Source: Neoarius graeffei
Lineage: Eukaryota > Chordata > Actinopteri > Siluriformes > Ariidae
Direction of reading: 5' to 3'
Assembly: GCF_027579695.1 (NCBI RefSeq)
Contig: NC_083583.1
Location: forward strand, 22,713,099-22,777,098
Length of the DNA stretch: 64,000 nucleotides
The notes below the pieces were generated by a model. The model was not told the origin of the DNA, made no database searches, and saw only the letters and a list, made by a program, of their open reading frames with translations. Both the position numbers and the translations under genes were made by a program. Within the stretch, counting starts at the first letter, position 1. Every line of letters begins with the position of its first letter. Shown here piece after piece: positions 1 to 10,210 of the stretch.

Positions 1-215
1 ATATTCGTGCCAAGGTTTAAGTAAACGTAGCGCCGTAACTGACGTATAGAGCGACATAATGACGTATACAGCGATGTAATGACGTGGCTCCACTTAGCAC
101 CGCGAGCTATGGAAAAGCAAACTGGTTCTCAGCTGGCTCGCAAGTTGAACAAGTTGTGAACCAGCACCAGCACTGGCCCCAAACCAGCCCTGGAACTGAT
201 TTGGTGGAAAAGGGG
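1..215. mobile_element. Right end of a MITE with GGGG-type termini, cut by the window edge
   Basis: This is the reverse-complement relative of the complete element at 4371-4887. It shares the GCTATGGAAAAGCAAACTGG stretch, the ACCAGCACCAG stretch and the terminal GGTGGAAAAGGGG, which ends here at 215. Most of the element lies before the window. No reading frame of note is present. The superfamily is not certain; see the 4371 copy. Confidence 0.7.
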
Positions 216-290
216 TAACACAGAAATCCTAGCTTGAGCAAAATCAGCCATCTGTTCATACTATCATCCAGAAGAACCAAATTAGATGGG

Positions 291-376
291 CGGGACATGT
301 TACAAGAATGTCTGATGAACGCATTCCTAAGCAACTAATGTATGGAGAACTCACCATTGGGAAACGCTCTGGCGGA
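291..376. repeat. 86-bp direct repeat, left copy
   Basis: By eye it is identical base for base with 727-812. It lies immediately left of the SINE at 377-726 and encodes part of the LINE C-terminus, so LINE coding sequence was duplicated when or after the SINE arrived. Confidence 0.9.
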
Positions 377-726
377 GGTCAAAGTCAAGTCAAAGTCCTT
401 CCCACGCCTTACAGTACCTGGTATTCCTAGGCAGTCTCCCACTCAAGTACTAACCAGGCCCAACCTATATGTGGCGCATCGGGCGGCGCCGATCTCCGTT
501 TCCATAGCCCTCGGCCTCTTGCCTATTACATAGCTAGGGTTACAGTGGGGGGCTAGTCCTCTGGTAACCACGAGAGTTTAACTCCGCATGCACATCTGTA
601 TTGCAGCGTGCCTTGCCAGATGGCGGTAGGTACCATTTTTATGATGGTCTTTGGTATGACCCGACCGTGAATAGAACTCCCGATCTCCCGATCGAGAGGC
701 GGACACGCTACCACTAGGCCACTAGT
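377..726 (-). mobile_element. Chimeric SINE: tRNA-like head plus 5S rRNA-like segment
   Basis: On the minus strand the head (about 726 down to 665) has a tRNA A-box-like TGGCCTAGTGGTAGCG and a B-box-like GTTCTATTC, so it resembles a pol III promoter. Near the 3' end (about 466 down to 405) is a block matching the second half of 5S rRNA: GGCCTGGTTAGTACTTG, then GTGGGAGACTGCCTAGG, then AATACCAGGTACTGTAAG. The very 3' end is a short GACTTTGACTTGACTTTGAC-like repeat (397 down to 377). The 5S match is from memory of the conserved vertebrate 5S sequence; the family name is not known to me. It is flanked by 86-bp perfect direct repeats, far longer than a usual target duplication. Confidence 0.75.
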
Positions 727-812
727 CGGGACATGTTACAAGAATGTCTGATGAACGCATTCCTAAGCAACTAATGTATGGAGAACTCACCATTGGGAAA
801 CGCTCTGGCGGA
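727..812. repeat. 86-bp direct repeat, right copy
   Basis: Right-hand partner of 291-376. The LINE reading frame continues correctly from this copy into 813-845, so this one is in its original context on the right. Confidence 0.9.
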
Positions 813-845
813 AGACAAAGAAAGAAAGAGATACAGAGACACAGT

Positions 846-1475
846 CAGTGCGTTTACATGCACATAGAGAAAATCGCATTTCTGCCGTTGCTCGACTGAA
901 ATCGAAGTTCAAAATGGCATGGAAACACCTTAGCTAGGCTGAAATTGAACCAAACTTGATTTCTCGTAATCGAGCTACACAACCTAGATTATGCGATTTT
1001 TGCCGAGCTACTTAGTGCATGTAAACCCTATCGAGCTACGTAGAAGAGCTACTTACTTCAGCACTGCCCCTTCCGGAAGTGACGAGTGATGAGACCACAA
1101 GCGGGAAACACAACAGCCTCGGTCGAAAAACAAAACAAAACAACAGCCTCGGTCGGCATGACACTTCACCTTAGCCGCCCACTTTATTCGGAACACTTCT
1201 GTTCGTACATACAAACTACAAACACTCTTCTTGTGAACACGGAACTGATAACTTTGTTTACACTCTTGAATAGCTCTTCTTCATGACGACAACCGTAAGT
1301 GTACCAACATGATGGGGCGTGTAGCGCCACCTGTGGCTCGGGTGCACAATGTACCTCACACAATAGCTCGATTTCCTTGTGTGCATGTAGGATTGGATTT
1401 CTCTGGCACCCCTGCTGGGACCCTGAGCTCGATTACCGACAGTAGCTCGATTTGGATGCGCATGTAAACGTACTG
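846..1475. mobile_element. MITE with CAGTGCGTTTACATGC-type inverted termini
   Basis: The left end CAGTGCGTTTACATGCAC is mirrored by the right end, whose reverse complement is CAGTACGTTTACATGCGCAT. The flanks are AGT (843-845) and ACT (1476-1478), read as an imperfect 3-bp target duplication. Removing the element rejoins the LINE reading frame (RDTV to KRSLKAF). A 3-bp duplication fits PIF/Harbinger-type elements, but no transposase is present, so the class is inferred. Confidence 0.65.
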
Positions 1476-1605
1476 ACTGAAACGCTCCCTTAAAGCTTTT
1501 AACATCAATCCAAGTTCATGGAAAGTAGCAGCCTCAGACAAGTCATCATGGAAAGAAGCCATCCACAAAGGAGCACAAATTGCAGAGGCAAATCGCAAGC
1601 TACAT

Positions 1606-2319
1606 CAGGCTTTCGTCTAAACCGGGGAACAGGGGCGCTGCGCCCTCTTACCGAAATGCTGATCGAACCCCAAGTCACACTTAGGCCATGCACTTGTATA
1701 CTACTGCACAACATGCAATCTTTCTCAAAACGATCTTTTCTCCGTGAAAACATCCCAGCAACACCACGTGACAATGTGTCTGATCGTCAAATACGTTATA
1801 ATTACTCCAAAACTATTCCAATCATAGTAGATACACCGCCAGACGGTGCAAAAACAATCCGAATTGGCGGTTTCCAGACTGAGGCGCCATGTTGTTTAGT
1901 TGTTTACTTGTCGCGGCTGCTCTCGCGAGATTTGACATGGGTTACATACAAGGTCAGCTGACTTGTAGAGCGAGATTTCTCGAGACTGAATGACCTTTCA
2001 CCCACCGGCGCGGGAGCTTTTGACAGAAGTAGTTCGCGAGTTGTTTTTGTTGACACTTGGGCATTTAAAGATGTCATCCCGCGGCACAAAACGGAAGAAA
2101 GCCAAAGACTGTCCGGGGCAGAAGAAGATTACTTCTTTCTTTTTCAATGTTGATAATTTGTTACAATTACCCTCTCAGATAGCCTCAGAATGTCCCATTG
2201 GAGCCTCAATTTTTGAAAGGCTTCGTGGGGGGGACGACAACCGGCACCATCCCCCCCATTGCTTCGTTCCCTCACCATGGTGAGCGCCCTCATACTAGAT
2301 TTTTCTAGAAAAAACCCTG
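1606..2319 (+). mobile_element. hAT-like element carrying a transposase N-terminus remnant
   Basis: The element splits the LINE coding sequence. The left end CAGGCTTTCGTCTAAA resembles the reverse complement of the right end, CAGGGTTTTTTCTAGAAA. CTACAT is present on both sides, and 8-bp duplications CTACATCA/CTACATGC are possible but not exact. Inside, an ATG at 2071 opens a lysine-rich frame. The interior from 1880 to 2060 is GC-rich and could be the old promoter. Confidence 0.5.
2071..2283 (+). pseudogene. Transposase N-terminal fragment with PIP-box-like motif
   Basis: The frame starts MSSRGTKRKKAKDC and continues with QKKITSFF, which fits the PCNA-binding pattern QxxI/LxxFF right after a basic cluster. 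Such N-termini occur in transposon-derived proteins. After about 36 residues the likeness stops and the frame ends at 2283, so this is a remnant. Function in the living element is inferred only. Confidence 0.4.
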
Positions 2320-2556
2320 CTACATGCAGTGGAAAGAAGGCGCCTCCGCAAGCAGAGAGCTGCGGAAAACCTAGCAGTTGATCCCTGCACTTGTAGCTTA
2401 TGTGGCAGATCTTTTCGAGCAAAAATTGGGCTGATTAGCCACATGACGACACACAAACAGGGAATGCGGTCATCATCGACTGCGATGGACGAAAACCTAA
2501 TAAATAAATCACGTAAACTTACAAGCAGAATTAACAATAGTATAAAACACAAATGA

Positions 2557-3220
2557 AATATAATTTAAGGTCAGCCCATGTTTTCTGATTATACACAGCG
2601 AATAAAAAAAAAAAAAACGTAGCCTGCTCTTTAAATCTTGAAACATGTTGTGCGTCAGAGACGTAAAACTTCCACGCTAGCAAGCGACTGTGACGATTTG
2701 TAAACAAACATGGCCGCCAGGTTTGCTTCGTTAATACGGAAGATTTTGAGACGATTTTGAAACAGAAAGACACCTTGAACACCTGAAAAAAAGTGTGTGT
2801 CTGTATAATAATAATGGCTTTTTTTTTTTACGGTAACTCATTTTCGACTCGTTCAATATCATGCTAGCTGAATGGAATATACCTGATATACCACTCAATA
2901 TTATTTAAAAATGTTTCATATTTTAGATTCTTCGAAGTAGCCAGCGTTGACCTTGATGAGGCTTTACACACTACTGGCGTTATCTTAACAAGCTTCACGA
3001 GGTAGTCACCTGGAACACTTTTCAATTAACAGAGGTGCCTCGCCAAATGTTAATTAGTGCAATTTCTTGCCTTCTTAATGACTCCGAGATCAAACAGTAA
3101 ATCATAAACATACACTAAATAGCCCTACTCCACAACCGGAGTAATCCATAGAACATCAAGAACCGCTCAACTAAGTAAATAGCGACGACATTCATCAAGA
3201 CGTGAAGTGACTTTTAATTA
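2557..3220. other. AT-rich stretch without a recognised gene
   Basis: It contains an A-run at 2606-2619 and a T-run near 2820. No start with supporting coding signal and no RNA gene was seen on either strand. Confidence 0.6.
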
Positions 3221-3228
3221 ATAAAAAT

Positions 3229-4068
3229 CAGGGCTTTGAACCAGAATTTTTTTCCTATTGGTTCGTTCCGAATAGAAACGGAATTTTAACGTTTCTGGTT
3301 TTGGGTTCCACCATTAAATAGACGTTCCCGAACCGGTTAGAACAAAAAAAATTTCGTTCCCGGAACGGTTAATTACGTTCCCTGTCAGCTGTTTAACAAA
3401 TGGCTATAAAATTATGTCTCTGTCTCATCCAGCTTAAGCCAAATGTAGGCTAATTCTATTACAACCTTCATTCAATAAGACAAGAAATAATTCAAAACAA
3501 TTATTATTTCAAATGTTGGCGATTTGGATTCTCAGTATGTCTTCCCATCTACACAAACAGAAAAAGTGCCAAAAATGAAAGATAATTCGTTTAGTGTGTT
3601 ACCAAAGGCTAGTCAGGCCCTATGCATTGATAGGCTAACAGAGGTTAACGTCATTCAATGTTCACGAGCCTCTCATTAACGTGGACAAATATATTGATAT
3701 CGTGTCTGAAATTGACGTTTTTGAATAACGATAGACTGCAATATTTACCTCTTATTTAAGATGTGGAGACGTGATAGTAGTCCACCCTCCCGCTCTCTCC
3801 ATTCAGTCAGCGAACGTCACACAGGAAGTGAACCCCAGCGGGTCATAGAAACTTGCGCAGGAGAAGAATGACTTTTTTTATTTGTAGGCTACGGAAACTT
3901 TGAGGAACGAAATAAAAACCGGTATTAACCGGTTACCATTATTTTTAATAAGCGTTTCTGTTCCGGAACATAAAAAATAATAAAGTTTCTGGTTTCGTTT
4001 CTGTTCCATGTGAAATAGAAAAAGTTCCCGGTTTTCGTTTTCATTCCTTGAATCGGTTCAAAGCCCTG
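3229..4068. mobile_element. Non-autonomous hAT element with exact 8-bp duplication
   Basis: The termini are CAGGGCTTTGAACC and GGTTCAAAGCCCTG, a perfect inverted repeat. ATAAAAAT flanks both sides (3221-3228 and 4069-4076). Subterminal sequence repeats short GTTCCCG/CGGAAC motifs on both strands, as is common for transposase-binding regions. No reading frame was found. Length is 840 bp. Confidence 0.9.
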
Positions 4069-4370
4069 ATAAAAATAAAGGGAAAAAAAAAAAAAAAAAA
4101 CACTGAATTAGAAGGTGTGTCCAAACTTTTGTCAGGTACTGGATACAACCAGCTACGCTTTTCAGGTCACGTTAACCACCCATGAATAAAGATTTGGAAC
4201 TTTCATGCAATTTCAGCAGGGATTCGAACCCAAACCACACCCCAGGATCAATCCATGACTAAGCCAAGCTAATAAATGTACCTAGATTATGTAACTATCA
4301 CACATGGTGATGATGACAGCCCTTTAGCTACCAGAACAGTGTACTGCATGATTCGCTTGTGTTCTGATAT

Positions 4371-4887
4371 ACCCCTTTTCCGCCAAATCAGTTCCAGGGC
4401 TGGTTCGGGGTCAGTGCTGGTGCTGGTTCACAACTCGTTCAACTTGCGAACCAGCTGAGAACCAGTTTGCTTTTCCATAGCTCGCGGTGTTAAGGGAAGC
4501 CACGTCATTACGTCGCTGTATACGTCAGTTACGTCGCTACGTTTGCATAAACCTTGGCGTGAACATCGAAGCAAAAACAACACGGAAGAAGCAGCAGCAG
4601 CAACAACAGCAATAATAATGGCTGACTTCACGTTTGTACAGCTGCTGCTTCTCGTCGCTTAAAAATGGCGACCTTTCGTGGTCTTGCTATTGTTGTTGGT
4701 CTTAACAACTCCGCCCCCCCGCTGACGTAAGCGGTTCTTTCCTCTGGCCCAGCAGAGAGTCGGTGCTAGCCTGGAACCGGTTTTTCTGGCCCCAGAGCCA
4801 GTTCTTTGTCAGTGGAAACAGAAAACCCGGTTCCAAACTAAGCACTGGCCCCGAACCAGCCCTGGAACTGCTTTGGTGGAAAAGGGG
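4371..4887. mobile_element. MITE with CCCCTTTTCC termini, complete copy
   Basis: The left arm CCCCTTTTCCGCCAAATCAG and GGGCTGGTTCGGGG is mirrored at the right end (GGAAAAGGGG at about 4878-4887). The middle holds ATG at 4618 followed by a 14-codon frame (MADFTFVQLLLLVA) ending in TAA, possibly the start of a lost transposase or first exon. No clear target duplication is seen (TATA left, CAA right). The class could be Harbinger-like; uncertain. Confidence 0.7.
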
Positions 4888-5517
4888 CAATAGAGAACAG
4901 GGAGGCACGATGCCATTTTTTTTTCAGTCAGAGTGCAAGTTTTTAAAACTCATCAATACGAATACAATCATGGAAAATTTTTAAATCAGTCGATCTTGGT
5001 TGCTGTGTGTGCTGAAAGCAATAACTCCTCAATCTCAGTTTGATGTTTAAGTTTAAACAGCATCTTTAGTTAAGAATGCAAGGACAGACATGGCAAAGCG
5101 AACAGGTGCAAGGTGCCGTGAACTGCACCTTGACTTGTGAGCAAAAGTATACACCCTGGCGAACTACGGGAATGTAAACGAGTGCGTCTCAGTGCTCGGT
5201 TCCTGTACAACCAAAGTGCTCGCTCACACTTTCTCTGCACGCTTACTTCATCGCCAATACCTTTGCGTGTAGACGTCCAATTCCTGGCACCGCGTGCACT
5301 TTTTTAAACGATCGTCCTTACGGATATAACTGCAAATCAGCCAGCCATGGACTTTCAATTAAATATACTGCTTAAACATTCTGTCAGGCTACTCGTATTG
5401 TCGGAAAAACGCCGTAGATAAATATTAAATATTTTCACAGGGCACAATGTGCAATCTGCTTTGCTTTGGATCCTTAATCACGTGTACATCCAGATCATGC
5501 TGTCGGTTCAGCTGAGC
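4888..5517. other. No gene recognised
   Basis: Unique-looking AT-rich sequence. It would lie within strn intron 1 if that intron extends across the window. Confidence 0.5.
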
Positions 5518-5529
5518 AACCTACTGTGG

Positions 5530-5912
5530 GGAAGCCATGGAATACTGAAACAGTTCTGGGACCAAAAGGTTGCTGGGTCGATTCCCTTGACCAGCAAGAA
5601 TGGTTGAAATGCCCTTAAGAAGAAGACGAACTTTATTCATCACACGCTTGTGAAATTCCTCATCTGAAGCAGTGAATACACACGTGCGCAATGAGCACAC
5701 ACACACACACATACCCAGAGCAGTGGGCAGCCATGCTAACAGCGCCCGGGGAGCAGTTGGGAGTTAGGTGCCTCGCTCAAGGGCACCTCAGCCCAAGGTC
5801 GTCCCATATTAACCTACCCGCATGCAAACTCCACACAGAAAGGCCCCCACTGGTCACGAACCCAGAACCTTCTTGCTGTGAGGCGATGCCTTGCCTTAAG
5901 CAAGGCATCTAA
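5530..5912. mobile_element. Two SINE pieces fused: tRNA-like head on plus, tail-B SINE on minus
   Basis: 5530-5615 resembles the second SINE head in plus orientation (GGACCAAAAGGTTGCTGGGT). From about 5625 the sequence is the reverse of another SINE: tail sequence (CAGAGCAGTGGGCAGCCATG) followed by a V-SINE head that ends in ACCTTCTTGCTGTGAGGCGA. The head is truncated at about 5890. Probably one insertion into or next to another. Confidence 0.6.
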
Positions 5913-6402
5913 TCCCTAACTGCTCCAGGTATGCTGTACATCCAGGGGCGTATCACCCGCGGGGGATGCGTACGTTTCATCCCCCCCACTTTTGTTGAAA
6001 CACAATTTCATCCCCTGCACTTTTGTTAGATTAAAATGACATCATTATGAAAATTATACAGCTACTATAAAATGTGTAACAAGGAAGTAAACTATTACCA
6101 TAACGTTAGACAAAAAACATCCACGCAACGGACTCAAAACAGTTTTTCTCACCCGACCAATCAGCAGTTGCGTGAATATAATAGCCAGTTTGCGTAGCGT
6201 GCCGAAAGCGCTCAATAATACAGTATCTGTTTGCAGAGCCAACACCAGTTTTACCGCTCCTGATTCACCGTTCCAGGTTTGACGTCGCATGCGGTGCTTA
6301 CTGTGCCTGGCTTGGCTCTGCAGACAGACCCTTCTCAAAGCGCTTGCGATGCCGTCGTTCAAACAGTTGTCCCAGGTGCCATGCCCTAAAAGATTGTGTT
6401 AA

Positions 6403-7121
6403 AGGAACAGTCCACCGTACTTCCATAATGAAATATGCTCTTATCTGAATTGAGACGAGCTGCTCCGTACCTCTCCGAGCTTTGCGCGACCTCCCAGTCA
6501 GTCAGACGCAGTCAGATGCGCTGTCACTCCTGTTAGCAATGTAGCTAGGCTCAGCATGGCCAATGGTATTTTTTGGGGCTGTAGTTAGATGCGACCAAAC
6601 TCTTCCGCGTTTTTCCTGTTTACATAGGTTTATATGACCAATGACATGAAACAAGTTCAGTTACACAAATTGAAACGTGGCGATTTTCTATGCTATGGAA
6701 AGTCCGCACTATAATGACAGGCGTACTAACACCTTCTGCGCGCTTCGACAGCGCATTGATATCTGAGCTCCGCATCAATGCGCTGCCGAAACGCGCAGAA
6801 GGTGTTAGTACGCCTGTCATTATAGTGCGCACTTTCCATAGCACAGAAAATCGCTACGTTTCAATTTGTGTAACTGAACTTGTTTCATATCACTGGTCAT
6901 ATAAACCTATGTAAACAGGAAAAACGCGGAAGAGTTTGGTCGCATCTAACTACAGCCCCAAAAAATACCATTGGCCATGCTGAGCCTAGCTACATTGCTA
7001 ACAGGAGTGACAGCGCGTCTGACTGACTGGGAGGTCGCGCAAAGCTCGGAGAGGTACGGAGCAGCTCGTCTCAATACAGATAAGAGCATATTTCATTATG
7101 GAAGTACGGTGGACTGTTCCT
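6403..7121. mobile_element. Foldback TTAA element, 719-bp near-perfect palindrome
   Basis: The two arms, each about 350 bp, are inverted copies of each other around a loop near 6757-6775 (ATCTGAGCTCCGC). Termini are AGGAACAGTCCACC and GGTGGACTGTTCCT. TTAA flanks both sides (6399-6402, 7122-7125). The same short frame appears on both strands because of the symmetry; it is not a gene. TTAA targeting fits piggyBac or Kolobok/T2-type MITEs. Confidence 0.9.
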
Positions 7122-7675
7122 TTAATAGTAGTTACTAGTTGTAAAGTCAGTTGAGGCAAGTTTTTTTTTATTACGAGTGTGTGTGTAAGTCTACTTTTCA
7201 TGCATTATAATTGCTTATCACTTTTTAGAAGAGTTTTTCAATTGAGATTTAAAGGCATTTCAAATCGAATGAATGTTCAATAATTGTTGTACAGTAATGT
7301 TATTTGGCCATTAAGTGTTTGTTGTATGTGTAGTCTATTGCATCATTTTCAAATTTTATGCATTAAACCTGATGTAATGCATGATGCAAACAAGTTTCGT
7401 ACACGAGTTTGAATAATTAAAGACATTAAAAGCAGGAACTGCCCCGTCTTATTTGAATGCTATACTAAAGAGGTCCTTCCAGGATGCTGCGCTACTCCAA
7501 CATGAACTGATTAGCCATGCCTCCTGCTCACACAAAGCAATCCCAGTCCAAACTGTTATGCATGATGGTGTATGATCTATACACTGTGTATGACTTCTTG
7601 GGCTATGTGAAGTTTTTGGTTTTGTTTATATCAGTGTATACCAGTGTAGGCAGCAATACTGACATCTCTGTTATA

Positions 7676-9237
7676 CAACCCCGATTCCAAAAAAGTTGGG
7701 ACAAAATACAATAATTTACAAATCTCAAAAACTGATATTGTATTCACAATAGAACATAGACAACATATCAAATGTCGAAAGTGAGACATTTTGAAATTTC
7801 ATGCCAAATTCTGGCTCATTTGAAATTTCATGACAGCAACACATCTCAAAAAAGTTGGGACAGGGGCAATAAGAGGCTGGAAAAGTTAAAGGTACAAAAA
7901 AGGAACAGCTGGAGGACCAAATTGCAACTCATTAGGTCAATTGGCAATAGGTCATTAACATGACTGGGTATAAAAAGAGCATCTTGGAGTGGCAGCGGCT
8001 CTCAGAAGTAAAGCTGGGAAGAGGATCACCAATCCCCCTAATTCTGCGCCGACAAATAGTGGAGCAATATCAGAAAGGAGTTCGACAGTGTAAAATTGCA
8101 AAGAGTTTGAACATATCGTCATCTACAGTGCATAATATCATCAAAGGATTCAGAGAATCTGGAAGAATCTCTGTGCGTAAGGGTCAAGGCCGGAAAACCA
8201 TACTGGGTGCCCGTGATCTTCAGGCCCTTAGACGGCACTGCATCACATACAGGCATGCTTCTGTATTGGAAATCACAAAATGGGCTCAGGAATATTCCCA
8301 GAGAACATTATCTGTGAACACAATTCACTGTGCCGTCCGCCGTTGCCAAAGAAGAAGCCGTATCTAAACATGATCCAGAAGCGCAGACGTCTTCTCCGGG
8401 CCAAGGCTCATTTAAAATGGACTGTGGCAAAGTGGAAAACTGTTCTGTGGTCAGACGAATCAAAATGTGAAGTTCTTTATGGAACTCAGGGACGCCGTGT
8501 CATTCGGACTAAAGAGGAGAAGGACGACCCAAGTTGTTATCAGCGCTCAGTTCAGAAGCCTGCATCTCTGATGATATGGGGTTGCATTAGTGCGTGTGGC
8601 ATGGGCAGCTTACACATCTGGAAAGACACCATCAGTGCTGAAAGGTATATCCAGGATCTAGAGCAACATATGCTCCCATCCAGACGACGTCTCTTTCAGG
8701 GAAGACCTTGCATTTTCCAACATGACAATGCCAAACCACATACTGCATCAATTACAGCATCATGGCTGCGTAGAAGAAGGGTCCGGGTACTGAACTGGCC
8801 AGCCTGCAGTCCAGATCTTTCACCCATAGAAAACATTTGGCGCATCATAAAACGGAAGATACGACAAAAAAGACCTAAGACAGTTGAACAACTAGAATCC
8901 TACATTAGACAAGAATGGGTTAACATTCCTATCCCTAAACTTGAGCAACTTGTCTCCTCAGTCCCCAGACGTTTACAGACTGTTGTAAAGAGAAAAGGGG
9001 ATGTCTCACAGTGGTAAACATGGCCTTGTCCCAACTTTTTTGAGATGTGTTGTTGTCATGAAATTTAAAATCACTTAATTTTTCTCTTTAAATGATACAT
9101 TTTCTCAGTTTAAACATTTGATATGTCATCTATGTTCTATTCTGAATAAAATATGGAATTTTGAAACTTCCACATCATTGCATTCCATTTTTATTTACAA
9201 TTTGTACTTTGTTCCAACTTTTTTGGAATCGGGGTTG
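7676..9237 (+). mobile_element. Tc1/mariner element with TA target duplication
   Basis: Inverted termini CAACCCCGATTCCAAAAAAG and its mirror CTTTTTTGGAATCGGGGTTG, with TA at 7674-7675 and 9238-9239. A second short block (AAAAAAGTTGGGACAGGG near 7849 and CCCAACTTTTTTGAGATG near 9030) mirrors the ends further in. Carries one transposase gene. Inserted in the hAT element at 5943-9507. Confidence 0.93.
7960..9017 (+). pseudogene. Tc1-like transposase, broken by a small deletion and frameshift
   Basis: The N-terminal part (7960 to about 8345) has the paired helix-turn-helix layout, with KIAKSLNISSSTVHNIIKGF as the first recognition helix region. The catalytic part (about 8355-9017) shows the DD34E triad: D in WSDESKCE, D in FQHDNAKPHTA and E in SPDLSPIENIW. 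The join near 8345-8355 shifts frame and lacks a few residues compared with typical Tc1 proteins (about 340 residues). The remainder lacks stops. Expected to be inactive. Confidence 0.9.
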
Positions 9238-9689
9238 TAGAACAGTATCCTGTTACCTAGAATTATCACTCAATACTTTTTGCCTTCACTTACTGAATAA
9301 TTACACAGCCCTGGCAGTAACAACACCAAAACCCAACATGATAGATCTCTGCATGAAATGCAGAACTTGGCTGGAGTCAACTGGATTTATAGGCTTTCTG
9401 CTGTCCTCCCTTTCATTTGCATCCATGGACCATGGGTATGAAAAAGTTCCATATCGGTCATTGAACACCAGAACACCCCCACTTTTGGAAAGCTTGATAC
9501 GCCCCTGTGTACAGCACTCTGGATAAGAGCATTTGCCAAATGTCTGTAAAACATACACTTAGCTTACGACACATAGTAATCTTGGGATCAGGATGTTTTT
9601 AGGAGTAAATGAGCACAGTATAGGAGCAGTATCAGTACTGATTAGATACGATCATGATCCTGGAGATCGCCTGACACAATCAGAAGAAG

Positions 9690-10003
9690 AAACCTTTATT
9701 TGTCACATGCACACTTCAAGCACAGTGAAATACATCCTCTGAATTTAACCCATCTGAAGCAGTGAACACACGCGCACACACCCAGCTACACCAGAGCGCC
9801 CGGGGAGCAGTCAGGGGTCAGGTACCTTGCTCAAGAGCACTTCAGCCCAAGGTTATGTTAGAACTGCATGTCCGGGGAAACCGGAGCACCCGGAGAAAAC
9901 ATGCAAACTCCACACAGAAAGGCCCTCGCTGGCTGCTGGTCTCGAACCTAGGACCTTCTTGCTGTGAGGCGACCGTGCTAACCCCTACGCCACCGTGCCG
10001 CCC
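9690..10003 (-). mobile_element. SINE with V-type head and tail B
   Basis: Read on minus, it begins with GGCGGCACGGTGGCGTAGGG (tRNA-like head) and GCCTCACAGCAAGAAGGTCC. It then switches after the central GGAGTTTGCATGT region to the tail-B sequence (TGAGCAAGGTACC, CTGCTTCAGATGGGTTAAAT) and ends in an AAATAAAGG-like run near 9695. Internally shortened compared with the others. Confidence 0.75.
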
Positions 10004-10040
10004 AATCAGTCATTCAATGGAGATAGATATTCCGTGATGG

Positions 10041-10210
10041 GGCGGCACGGTGGTGTAGTGGTTAGCGCTGTCGCCTCACAGCAAGAAGGACCTGGGTTCG
10101 AAATTGCGAGTGTGAATGGTTGTGTCAGCCCTGATGATCTGGTGTCCAGGGTGTACCCTGCCTCTCACAGCTGGGACAGGATCCAGGATAAGCGGTTACA
10201 GATAACGGAT
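10041..10210 (+). mobile_element. V-SINE copy with internal deletion
   Basis: Has the full head GGCGGCACGGTGGTGTAGTG and then jumps from the B-box region to the distal tail (GTGTGAATGGTTGTGTCAGC), losing the central domain. Ends at GATAACGGATGG, directly abutting the next copy. Confidence 0.8.

Larger units (their letters stand above)
226..2556 (+). pseudogene. 3' end of a LINE open reading frame, split by three insertions
   Basis: Four pieces read as one non-LTR retrotransposon ORF2 C-terminus. The first, 226-376, carries the post-RT signature RWAGHVTRMSDERIPKQ followed by a YGELTIGKRSGG stretch. The second, 813-845, continues it as a KERYRDTV stretch. The third, 1479-1605, gives KAFNINPSSWKVAASDKSSW and an alanine-rich helix. 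The last, about 2320-2556, ends in a C2H2-type finger (CSLCGRSF...HMTTH). This order is the usual C-terminal layout of vertebrate LINEs with a terminal zinc finger. A tRNA/5S SINE (377-726), a MITE (846-1475) and a hAT-like element (1606-2319) separate the pieces. The reverse transcriptase core is not in the window. It is dead. Confidence 0.75.
5943..9507. mobile_element. hAT-type element enlarged by two later insertions
   Basis: The ends CAGGGGCGTATCA (5943) and TGATACGCCCCTG (to 9507) are a perfect 13-bp inverted repeat. The flanks TGTACATC (5935-5942) and TGTACAGC (9508-9515) match at 7 of 8 positions, the size expected for hAT. It contains the palindromic TTAA element (6403-7121) and a Tc1 element (7676-9237). 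Without them about 1.28 kb of host element remains, with no transposase recognised. Confidence 0.8.

Noticed and set aside
408..467. A 5S rRNA gene on the minus strand
   Set aside because: Only the distal half of a 5S sequence is present and it lies inside a SINE, so it is not a functional rRNA gene.
6620..6914. Identical-looking 74-codon frames on both strands (and again at 52876-53170)
   Set aside because: They arise from the palindromic element read in both directions; symmetry explains them and no protein likeness was seen.
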